A stretch of DNA of 18,966 nt from an uncultured Alphaproteobacteria bacterium (GTDB lineage Bacteria > Pseudomonadota > Alphaproteobacteria > Rickettsiales > UBA1997), in contig CASFUN010000035.1 of NCBI GenBank assembly GCA_949298005.1, positions 1 to 18,966 on the forward strand, given 5' to 3'. This document shows, in pieces, positions 1-5,475 of the stretch. A program made the position numbers and the translations under genes. The notes beneath the pieces are model-generated. The model was given only the letters and a program-made list of their open reading frames with translations, was not told the origin of the DNA and did not search any database. The stretch's first letter is position 1, and the number at the start of each line of letters is the position of its first letter.

Positions 1-92
1 TAGAAGATGGCATTAAAGAACAACTTCTTTCAAATCCAAATGGTCTCTTTAGACAGATGTGGAGTATGCAGAGAGAGGGGGTGATTGTGTAG
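1..92 (+). CDS. ABC transporter ATP-binding protein, C-terminal end (partial)
   Basis: An open frame enters from the left edge (first complete codon at 3) and ends at TAG 90-92. The visible residues read EDGIKEQLLSNPNGLFRQMW and continue SMQREGVIV. A preceding codon ending in 'ta' fits Val, giving V-E-D-G. This matches the usual tail of ABC exporter ATPase domains, after the H-loop: 'G-x-(I/V)-V-E-x-G-x-H-x-x-L-L-x-x-x-G-x-(F/Y)-x-x-x-(W/L)'. Here Lys stands where His is more usual (G-I-K-E-Q-L-L). Only 29 residues are visible, so substrate and domain layout are unknown. A weak AT-only inverted repeat (99-118) follows but lacks a T-run. The assignment rests on this short tail alone. Confidence 0.5.
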   Translation, partial: EDGIKEQLLSNPNGLFRQMWSMQREGVIV

Positions 93-149
93 GGGAAATA
101 ATATTTATTAAAATATTATAAAAATTTAGTATAAACAACACAAAACTAC

Positions 150-178
150 TTGTAAAAATATAAATTATTTATTATAAT
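150..178 (+). promoter_or_regulatory. Probable promoter of rpe
   Basis: TTGTAA at 150-155 and a perfect TATAAT at 173-178 are separated by 17 bp. Transcription would start near 185, just upstream of the rpe start codon at 205. This also excludes the out-of-frame ATG at 179 as a translation start. The call is by motif and spacing only. Confidence 0.45.
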
Positions 179-204
179 ATGAGTATAGAAAGTTTCCAAT
201 TGAT

Positions 205-855
205 TTGATAGATATTTCCACATCAATTTTATCTGCAAATTTAGCAGATTTTAATTCGGAGGCAATTAAATTAGAAAAAAGCGATTACATTCATATAGAT
301 GTGATGGATGGTCATTTCGTACCAAATCTAACATTTGGAACAAAGTTCATAAAAGATATAAAAAATAATAATCCCAATTTGAAACTAGACGTACATTTGA
401 TGGTAGAAAATCCTGAAAGTTATATAGAAGAAATAGCTGATATTGGTGTTGAGTTTTTAACAGTGCATTACGAAGCTTGTAAGCACCTAGATAGAGTTAT
501 AACAAATATAATAAACACAGGTACAAAAGCTGGCTTAGCATTAATACCAACCACTAATGAAAATGTTTTAGAGTATATAGTAGATAGGTTGGATTTAATT
601 CTAATAATGACAGTAAATCCTGGATTTGGCGGACAAACTTTTCTAGAATCACAGTTACCTAAAATAAAAAAAGTAAAAAATCTTATTCAAAATACCAAAA
701 AAACAATAAAATTAGAAGTTGATGGTGGCATAAATCAAGAAACAATCAAAAAAGTGATTATTAATGGAGCTGACATTGCTGTTGCAGGATCATATATATT
801 TAACATGGATAACAATTACGAAAAAAGAATTAATATACTAAGATGGCAAAAATAA
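205..855 (+). CDS. rpe: Ribulose-phosphate 3-epimerase
   Basis: Interconverts D-ribulose 5-phosphate and D-xylulose 5-phosphate in the non-oxidative pentose phosphate pathway (cytosolic TIM barrel). The 216 residues match the family's usual length (about 215-225). Visible motifs are SILSAN at residues 7-12, H30-x-D32-x-M-D-G with metal and catalytic residues, D62-V-H64-L-M, the phosphate-region motif MTVNPGFGGQTF (135-146), and LEVDGGIN with catalytic D173. The start is TTG at 205; the in-frame region upstream reaches TAA at 175-177 without an ATG. Only a weak AAAG Shine-Dalgarno lies upstream, so the exact start is less certain than the identity. It appears to be transcribed alone from the promoter at 150-178. 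Confidence 0.95.
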   Translation: MIDISTSILSANLADFNSEAIKLEKSDYIHIDVMDGHFVPNLTFGTKFIKDIKNNNPNLKLDVHLMVENPESYIEEIADIGVEFLTVHYEACKHLDRVITNIINTGTKAGLALIPTTNENVLEYIVDRLDLILIMTVNPGFGGQTFLESQLPKIKKVKNLIQNTKKTIKLEVDGGINQETIKKVIINGADIAVAGSYIFNMDNNYEKRINILRWQK

Positions 856-915
856 TGAAATATTAATAAATATATATAAAACTTTTGTTTATAAAAATTT
901 TTTTAATCTATATAC

Positions 916-944
916 TTGACATTAATGATGTTTGAGGTTATAAT
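916..944 (+). promoter_or_regulatory. Perfect-consensus sigma70-type promoter
   Basis: TTGACA at 916-921 and TATAAT at 939-944 are separated by exactly 17 bp, the full consensus in sequence and spacing. No other promoter in the window matches this well. The predicted transcription start is the G at about 952. Nothing with a recognisable start codon follows before the terminator at 1002-1030. Confidence 0.75.
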
Positions 945-951
945 ATTTTTT

Positions 952-1030
952 GAAAGACAAAAATAGTGTTTGTTTTTTATTTTTTTCCTTTATTTTTTTG
1001 AGAGAGCTCGTAGTTGTACGAGCTTTTATT
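952..1030 (+). ncRNA. Candidate small non-coding RNA, about 80 nt
   Basis: The unit is defined by the consensus promoter at 916-944 and the intrinsic terminator at 1002-1030. The predicted RNA starts at about 952, has a purine/A-rich 5' end, a long U-rich single-stranded middle (968-999) and a terminator hairpin with an eight-base-pair perfect stem. It does not resemble 4.5S, 6S, tmRNA or RNase P RNA by length or motifs that I can recognise. An alternative is that it is an attenuated leader for the ATPase gene starting at 1198. No homologue is recognised, so this is inference from signals only. Confidence 0.4.
1002..1030 (+). terminator. Rho-independent terminator
   Basis: Perfect 8-bp stem AGCTCGTA (1005-1012) / TACGAGCT (1017-1024) with a 4-base GTTG loop, extendable by G-T and A-T pairs, followed by TTTATTTTG. 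It is oriented to the right and lies about 55 bp after the predicted start of the promoter at 916-944. Confidence 0.75.
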
Positions 1031-1197
1031 TTGTTATTTATTATACTCAATTTATTAAAAATAGAAGTGTTAGAGTTAGTAATTAATATTAACTTTGATT
1101 ATTATCCTACATTTAATTGTTTTGAATTGCCTATTTAATTCTTGATTTTTTAATGTTTAGTAATAATATGGAATTACATTCCTGAAATTACAAAAAT

Positions 1198-2421
1198 GTG
1201 TCTATGTTAGCCAGAGTAATGACAAAAACAATTTTAGATGCTTCCAAATCATTTCCGGTTATACTATTAACTGGACCTAGACAAGTTGGAAAAACAACTT
1301 TGCTTGTTAATTGTTCTTCTAAAGACCGTAGTTATGTTACTCTTGATGATTTAGAACAGCGTCAATTAGCTAAGAATGATCCAAAATTGTTCATTGAAAT
1401 GCATGGAACGCCTATCTTAATAGATGAAGTACAATATGCCCCAGAGTTGTTTAGTTATATAAAAATTCATGTAGATAAGCATAAAAAACCTGGTGATTTT
1501 TGGTTAACTGGCTCTCAAAAATTTCAGTTGATGAGCAACATATTTGAATCTTTAGCTGGAAGGGTAGCTATAATTGACATGTTAGGTTTATCCACAAGAG
1601 AAATAAAGAACGATATTATGAATTCTGAGGAATTTATACCTTCATTAAATATTCAAAACAATTTTAGTTACAATGAAACAATAAATATTGAAGAATTATA
1701 TGAGATAATATGGATAGGTTCATTCCCTCAAGTTGTGATTAATAAAAACATATCAAAAGAGCTATTTTTTAATTCGTATTTACAAACGTATATAGAAAGA
1801 GATATCAAAGACGTTCTAAATGTTAGTGATAATATTAGATTTTACAACTTTATTAGAGCTATTGCCGCAAGAACTGGTCAATTATTAAACTACAGCGATT
1901 TAGCAAAAGATGTTGATATAGACCCAAAAACAGCTAAAGCTTGGCTATCAGTTTTAGAAAAATCATGTCTAGTGAAGTTATTAGAGCCATACTATAATAA
2001 CATAACAAAAAGAATTGTAAAAACTCCAAAATTATACTTTCTTGATACCGGTCTTTGTTCATTCTTAACAGGCTGGAGTGAACCGAAAACACTAATGAAC
2101 GGAGCTATGAGTGGTGCCATATTGGAAACCTTTGTTTTTTCTGAGATTGTTAAAAGCTATTACAATAAAGGCAGAACTCCTAGAATTTATTTTTACAGAG
2201 ACAGAAGTCAAAAAGAAATAGATTTTTTAATAGAAAGCAACGACATTTTATATCCAATAGAAGTTAAAAAAACATTAATGCCAGATTTAAGAAATTTTAA
2301 TCAGTTTTCTGTATTAAATGAATTAAAAAGGAAAATAGGTTGTAAGACTATTTTATGTCCCACCGATAAAGCTACTTTTTTATCTAGAGACATTGTTGTA
2401 AGGCCTATAAGTTCTATTTAA
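1198..2421 (+). CDS. AAA+ ATPase with DUF4143-type C-terminal region
   Basis: ATP-binding protein of the AAA_14/DUF4143 architecture; the cellular role is not established. Walker A is GPRQVGKT (26-33), Walker B is ILIDEVQ (73-79, D76/E77), and sensor-1-like LTGSQ lies at 103-107. A helix-turn-helix-like stretch near residues 230-265 (LNYSDLAKDVDIDPKTAKAW) follows. The C-terminus carries E-I-D-F-L-I-E then Y-P-I-E-V-K-K, resembling the degenerate PD-(D/E)XK-like fold seen in many members of this group. The 407 residues are a usual length. The start is GTG 1198 or, equally possible, ATG 1204; neither has a clear Shine-Dalgarno. Such ATPases are often in variable genome regions. The gene stands alone, converging on rnhB. 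Confidence 0.85.
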   Translation: MSMLARVMTKTILDASKSFPVILLTGPRQVGKTTLLVNCSSKDRSYVTLDDLEQRQLAKNDPKLFIEMHGTPILIDEVQYAPELFSYIKIHVDKHKKPGDFWLTGSQKFQLMSNIFESLAGRVAIIDMLGLSTREIKNDIMNSEEFIPSLNIQNNFSYNETINIEELYEIIWIGSFPQVVINKNISKELFFNSYLQTYIERDIKDVLNVSDNIRFYNFIRAIAARTGQLLNYSDLAKDVDIDPKTAKAWLSVLEKSCLVKLLEPYYNNITKRIVKTPKLYFLDTGLCSFLTGWSEPKTLMNGAMSGAILETFVFSEIVKSYYNKGRTPRIYFYRDRSQKEIDFLIESNDILYPIEVKKTLMPDLRNFNQFSVLNELKRKIGCKTILCPTDKATFLSRDIVVRPISSI

Positions 2422-2466
2422 TTTTTAGCTGCATATCAAACTGAAACCAAACGAGTTATGCTATTT

Positions 2467-3075
2467 TTAAAAGTGACAAAATGTCTTTCGATGATAACTA
2501 TCAACTAATCCACATTCCTTAATTGCTTCAATATGCTGCTTAGTACCATAACCCTTATTTCTCAACCATCCATATTGAGGATACAGTAAATCCATCTGCC
2601 TCAATTCACGATCCCTCAGAACTTTAGCTATTATTGAAGCACAGGCTATTGAATAACTTTTTTGATCACCTTTAACAACTGCTATTGAATTTTTAACATC
2701 AATATCAGGAATAAAATCCCCATCTACAATTACATTATCAATATTACTACCATATTTATTCAAAAAGTCTTCATAGGCTAATTTCATAGCTAATTTTGTA
2801 GCGTTACGTATATTAATTTTATCTATAGTATCAGCATCAACAGAGCCGACACCATAAAACAAAAGACCTCTACCACTAAATTCAAGAATGTTTTCAAATA
2901 TAGCTTCTCTTTTTATTTCACTTATTTTTTTAGAGTTATCAATATTATTTGGGAGATTATACTTATCCAACAATACACAAGAGGCATATACTGGACCACA
3001 CAATGGCCCTCTTCCAGCCTCATCTATTCCAGCTACCGTACCGACTAAACTATTTTCTATTCTAAAACTTGGCAT
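2467..3075 (-). CDS. rnhB: Ribonuclease HII
   Basis: Cleaves the RNA strand of RNA-DNA hybrids and removes misincorporated ribonucleotides. The catalytic motif G-I-D-E-A-G-R-G-P is at residues 16-24 (D18, E19). It is followed by NSKKIS, a VDGD motif and the late block IACASIIAKVLRDRE typical of type 2 RNases H. I chose ATG at 3075 (202 aa, MPSFRIEN...) rather than the longer in-frame ATG at 3114. The 13 extra residues would be encoded inside a 12-bp terminator hairpin and its T-run (3083-3117), and the shorter form fits the family's usual length (about 200). The gene follows the exported-protein genes on the same strand across that terminator, so it needs read-through or its own promoter. Confidence 0.95.
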   Translation of the reverse strand: MPSFRIENSLVGTVAGIDEAGRGPLCGPVYASCVLLDKYNLPNNIDNSKKISEIKREAIFENILEFSGRGLLFYGVGSVDADTIDKINIRNATKLAMKLAYEDFLNKYGSNIDNVIVDGDFIPDIDVKNSIAVVKGDQKSYSIACASIIAKVLRDRELRQMDLLYPQYGWLRNKGYGTKQHIEAIKECGLVDSYHRKTFCHF

Positions 3076-3082
3076 AATCTTT

Positions 3083-3117
3083 ATAAAAAAAATGACTAAC
3101 AAAATGTTAGTCATTTT
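3083..3117 (-). terminator. Rho-independent terminator after the outer-membrane protein gene
   Basis: Stem AATGACTAAC (3091-3100) / GTTAGTCATT (3106-3115) is a perfect 10 bp, extendable to 12 bp, with a 5-base loop. On the minus strand it is followed by eight Ts (complement of 3085-3092). It begins 28 bp after the stop codon of the gene ending at 3145 and overlaps the non-conserved upstream part of the rnhB reading frame. Confidence 0.8.
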
Positions 3118-3144
3118 CTAATAAATTCAAATAACTCAAAAATA

Positions 3145-4287
3145 TTAAAATTTAAAATTGAAATCAAATATTATTGCTTCTCTATTAAAGTTATAGGAAA
3201 CTTTATAGGCAAAATATTTTTTATCTAGACCTAGACCTAAAGACATATCAAATCCTTCAGGTGGTTTTGGATACAAAACAAACATTTGTGTAGTAATAGC
3301 CTTAACTTCATATGAATTTTTATAATCAGAAGCTATATCTATAATATACTTAAATTTAAATGACAAAGTATTTATCATCTCACCTAAAAATATACTCTTA
3401 AACATATCATTAATCGTTAAATCAAATGAAGGCATTGCATAAACACTATTGTAATTAGCAGTTACATCACCACCAAATTTTTTAAGATCATCTTCATCTA
3501 TAATATTTTTCGAATCAATTTTTTTGCTAACTCCCAAGAATGATATCTTAGGTAAGAATGATGCTTTGCCAAATAATTTTGAAATTTCAAATTCTGTCTT
3601 ATAACCAAGTCCTAACATAAAATTAACATCAAAATTTGATACATTACTTTCTACTGGTTCGTAAGCATCTTTTTCATAAGTTGAATTTTTTATATTATTA
3701 AAGTTTAAAGATAGCAAAACATCTAAAAATAAAGAAGAACTTTCATAATTTAGAAAGTTAAATCTTGTATAAAAACCACCATTCATATCAAAGGTACTAA
3801 ATTTTGGGCTTAAATCAACACTACCTAAAAAATTATTAAGATTAAAAGGTTTAAAACTAAAGCTCAAGTGAGGTACCAATAAAAACTCTGAATTTTTTCC
3901 AAAATCAAAAATATATGAGTAACTACCATTAAAATTCTTCAGATTATAATCATGATTACTTTCGTATTTAAAACCACCTTCCTTTTCATACTCACTAACG
4001 TCTATTGATTTAAAATTACTACTAATAAAGTATGAATTAATGGAAATATGTTGTTTATTTTTATTTCTCAAAGAATCTAAAACATTATAATTCTGTTTTT
4101 CATATATGTCGATAATAGTAAGGATAGAATCTCTGTTCAATATTGTAAAATATCTTTCAATTTCAAAGGCATTTTTATTTTTTTCATCTTTATTATCAGC
4201 TGCAAAAACACAACTTACTTTTAAAAATAAAGATATAAAACAAACCAAACAAAAAATAATATTACATTTATTGTATTTTTTTTTCAT
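3145..4287 (-). CDS. Probable outer-membrane beta-barrel protein, family unknown
   Basis: 380 residues that I cannot assign to a named family. The N-terminus is a clear signal peptide: basic MKKKYNK, a hydrophobic core and likely cleavage after V-F-A (about residue 29). The rest is rich in short alternating hydrophobic/polar stretches with many Phe, Tyr, Asn and Ser, as expected for amphipathic beta-strands. The protein ends F-D-F-N-F-K-F, with Phe at positions -1, -3, -5 and -7, matching the C-terminal beta-signal read by the BAM complex. A strong AGGAG Shine-Dalgarno (4295-4299) sits 7 bp before ATG. It is the last gene of a three-gene run of exported proteins and is followed by a strong terminator. 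A surface role in host contact is inference. Alternatives are a porin-like protein or a barrel without channel function. Confidence 0.75.
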   Translation of the reverse strand: MKKKYNKCNIIFCLVCFISLFLKVSCVFAADNKDEKNKNAFEIERYFTILNRDSILTIIDIYEKQNYNVLDSLRNKNKQHISINSYFISSNFKSIDVSEYEKEGGFKYESNHDYNLKNFNGSYSYIFDFGKNSEFLLVPHLSFSFKPFNLNNFLGSVDLSPKFSTFDMNGGFYTRFNFLNYESSSLFLDVLLSLNFNNIKNSTYEKDAYEPVESNVSNFDVNFMLGLGYKTEFEISKLFGKASFLPKISFLGVSKKIDSKNIIDEDDLKKFGGDVTANYNSVYAMPSFDLTINDMFKSIFLGEMINTLSFKFKYIIDIASDYKNSYEVKAITTQMFVLYPKPPEGFDMSLGLGLDKKYFAYKVSYNFNREAIIFDFNFKF

Positions 4288-4294
4288 TTAACTT

Positions 4295-4299
4295 CTCCT
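4295..4299 (-). promoter_or_regulatory. Strong Shine-Dalgarno AGGAG
   Basis: AGGAG on the minus strand lies 7 bp before the ATG at 4287. Most genes in this window have only weak purine tracts, so this one suggests efficient translation of the putative outer-membrane protein. Confidence 0.6.
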
Positions 4300-4331
4300 G
4301 TTTATTAATAAAATATTAGTATACTAAAAAA

Positions 4332-4919
4332 TTATCTTCCTCTAAAAAATCTACATAAAACATATCCAGCTGCAGCACCAATACCAGCAATAACAGTTCC
4401 TCCAACTACTACATCTGTTGTTGTAAAATTACGATACCCATCATATTTAGTATTAGTTAAAGCTCTAACATGATTATTTGCATTTTCTAAAGCAGTTAAT
4501 CTACTCATTATACCATTCAGATCGGTAGCTATAGTTTGTAGATTATCTATAAGTTTTAACATAACTGCTTCTCTCCTTTTCATTTCTTCTAAAAATTGTT
4601 CTCTTCTCAAAATATCTTCTGGTATATGTGGTATATTAATCTGTTGAATCAATTGCCGAGTATTTTGATTATTTCTTTGAAGAACAGTTTGTATTATATT
4701 TTCTAGTCCGTTATACTTATCAATAAAATGTATTTGCTGTTGTTCTTCATCCTCAGCTAATAATGGTGTATTTAAAACAGCGACTGTAGCAGGTTGTGGT
4801 GCAGGTCTTTTTAAAAGTTGTTTTCTAGAAGCAAAACACTCATTTTGCAAAAAACAAACAGACAAACTGACTATAATTAAATAGAATAATAAACTCATAT
4901 TCTTATTAATAACTTTCAT
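4332..4919 (-). CDS. Secreted coiled-coil protein with C-terminal membrane segment (paralogue A)
   Basis: Family not recognised. 195 residues from ATG 4919, preceded by GGAG (4926-4929) at 6-bp spacing. The longer frame starting with TTG at 4931 would use that Shine-Dalgarno as codons, so I reject it. The signal peptide runs MKVINKNMSLLFYL... to about ECFA, followed by RKQLL and a Pro/Gln-rich linker. A predicted helical/coiled-coil region spans about residues 60-150 (rich in Gln, Glu, Arg, Asn, Leu). A glycine-rich hydrophobic segment (VVVGGTVIAGIGAAAGYVL) comes just before a basic tail CRFFRGR. This suggests export with a C-terminal membrane anchor. Its first 45 residues match the neighbouring gene at 4949-5329. 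It lies 44 bp upstream of the outer-membrane protein gene and is probably co-transcribed. Confidence 0.7.
   Translation of the reverse strand: MKVINKNMSLLFYLIIVSLSVCFLQNECFASRKQLLKRPAPQPATVAVLNTPLLAEDEEQQQIHFIDKYNGLENIIQTVLQRNNQNTRQLIQQINIPHIPEDILRREQFLEEMKRREAVMLKLIDNLQTIATDLNGIMSRLTALENANNHVRALTNTKYDGYRNFTTTDVVVGGTVIAGIGAAAGYVLCRFFRGR
4811..4900. repeat. Diverged direct repeat, copy 1 (5' part of secreted gene A)
   Basis: This segment aligns in the same orientation with 5212-5302. Identical blocks include 17 bp at the start (TTAAAAGTTGTTTTCTA) and 15 bp (AACAAACAGACAAAC), with scattered substitutions and a small indel between. It encodes the signal peptide and RKQLL region, showing that the two genes share ancestry at the DNA level. 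Confidence 0.75.
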
Positions 4920-4948
4920 AACTTTCTCCAAATTAATTATTAATTAAA

Positions 4949-5329
4949 TCAATCTTGATTAACTATAGGACTAAACAATACATGGCCTAACTCTTCTGTA
5001 ACAGCTATAGAATCGTCAATCCTCGTATTTATTTTATCTAATCTTGAATTAATTTCAAGAGTAAAATTGTCAAATTTTGAATTTAATTGTTGAATTTGTT
5101 CTGTAATTAATCCTAATTTTTGTAATGTGGTATTCATTTGTTCTTCTTTTATCATATTTTGTTGTTGCTCTTGCACAATCGCTATAGCTCGTGGTTGTTG
5201 GATAGGCGTTGTTAAAAGTTGTTTTCTATTCATCGAAAAACACTCACTTTGCAAAGAACAAACAGACAAACCGACTGTAATCAAACCAAATAATAAATTC
5301 TTACAGTTCTTCTTAAAAAAGATAGACAT
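4949..5329 (-). CDS. Small secreted coiled-coil protein (paralogue B)
   Basis: Family not recognised. 126 residues with a signal peptide (FFKKNCKNLLFGLITVGLSV, then CSLQSECF), followed by RKQLL..P.QQP as in its neighbour at 4332-4919. The mature part is Gln-rich and then a heptad-like helical segment (residues about 65-110: LQKLGLITEQIQQLNSKF, later LEINSRLDKINTRIDDS), suggesting a trimeric or dimeric coiled coil. Unlike its paralogue it has no C-terminal membrane segment. ATG at 5329 has only a weak AAAG upstream. It is the first gene of the minus-strand run 5329-3145 and is preceded by a plausible promoter (5367-5396). It may be a duplicated, host-facing or periplasmic protein; that is inference. 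Confidence 0.65.
   Translation of the reverse strand: MSIFFKKNCKNLLFGLITVGLSVCSLQSECFSMNRKQLLTTPIQQPRAIAIVQEQQQNMIKEEQMNTTLQKLGLITEQIQQLNSKFDNFTLEINSRLDKINTRIDDSIAVTEELGHVLFSPIVNQD
5212..5302. repeat. Diverged direct repeat, copy 2 (5' part of secreted gene B)
   Basis: Partner of 4811-4900. Similarity fades towards the 3' parts of both genes, so the copies share an export module but have different mature bodies. Confidence 0.75.
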
Positions 5330-5366
5330 AAACTTTATGTTTTGATTAAACTAATGTTAAGTTTAG

Positions 5367-5396
5367 ATTATATAACATATAATTTCAATATGTCTT
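5367..5396 (-). promoter_or_regulatory. Probable promoter of the exported-protein run
   Basis: On the minus strand there is a perfect TATAAT (complement of 5367-5372), with AAGACA (complement of 5391-5396) 18 bp upstream. Transcription would start near 5360, about 30 bp before ATG 5329. It lies just past the pnp terminator, so the run is likely an independent unit. The -35 match is modest. Confidence 0.4.
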
Positions 5397-5410
5397 TGAA
5401 GATTTTTTTA

Positions 5411-5449
5411 AAAAACAAAAAAAGGTAACTTAATTATCTAAGTTACCTT
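5411..5449 (-). terminator. Rho-independent terminator of rpsO-pnp
   Basis: Perfect 11-bp stem AAGGTAACTTA (5422-5432) / TAAGTTACCTT (5439-5449) with a 6-base loop. On the minus strand it is followed by a long T-rich run (complement of 5411-5423). It starts 27 bp after the pnp stop codon. Confidence 0.85.
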
Positions 5450-5475
5450 AAAATCGATATTAATAATATTTAATA

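Larger units (their letters stand above)
856..1197. other. 342-bp gene-free interval containing a promoter-terminator pair
   Basis: No convincing protein gene lies here. An open frame at 950-1138 begins with TTG inside the putative initially transcribed region, is low-complexity Phe/Leu/Ile-rich and has no ribosome binding site. The interval does hold a consensus promoter (916-944) and an intrinsic terminator (1002-1030). A weak possible promoter for the following ATPase gene (TTGATT 1142-1147, 16 bp, TAATAT 1164-1169) is also present. Confidence 0.6.

Noticed and set aside
99..118. Inverted repeat TAATATTT/AAATATTA as a terminator of the ABC-transporter gene
   Set aside because: The stem is AT-only and is followed by TAAAAATTT rather than a T-run; too common by chance in this composition.
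179..208. ATG at 179 as the rpe start
   Set aside because: It is in a different frame, meets a stop after nine codons and lies upstream of the predicted transcription start.
950..1138. 62-codon open frame starting at TTG
   Set aside because: Low-complexity Phe/Leu/Ile-rich translation, no ribosome site, starts upstream of the predicted transcription start and runs through a strong terminator.
2422..2466. Terminator between the converging ATPase and rnhB genes
   Set aside because: Only a 5-bp match with a loop of about 20 bases is visible and no T-run follows.
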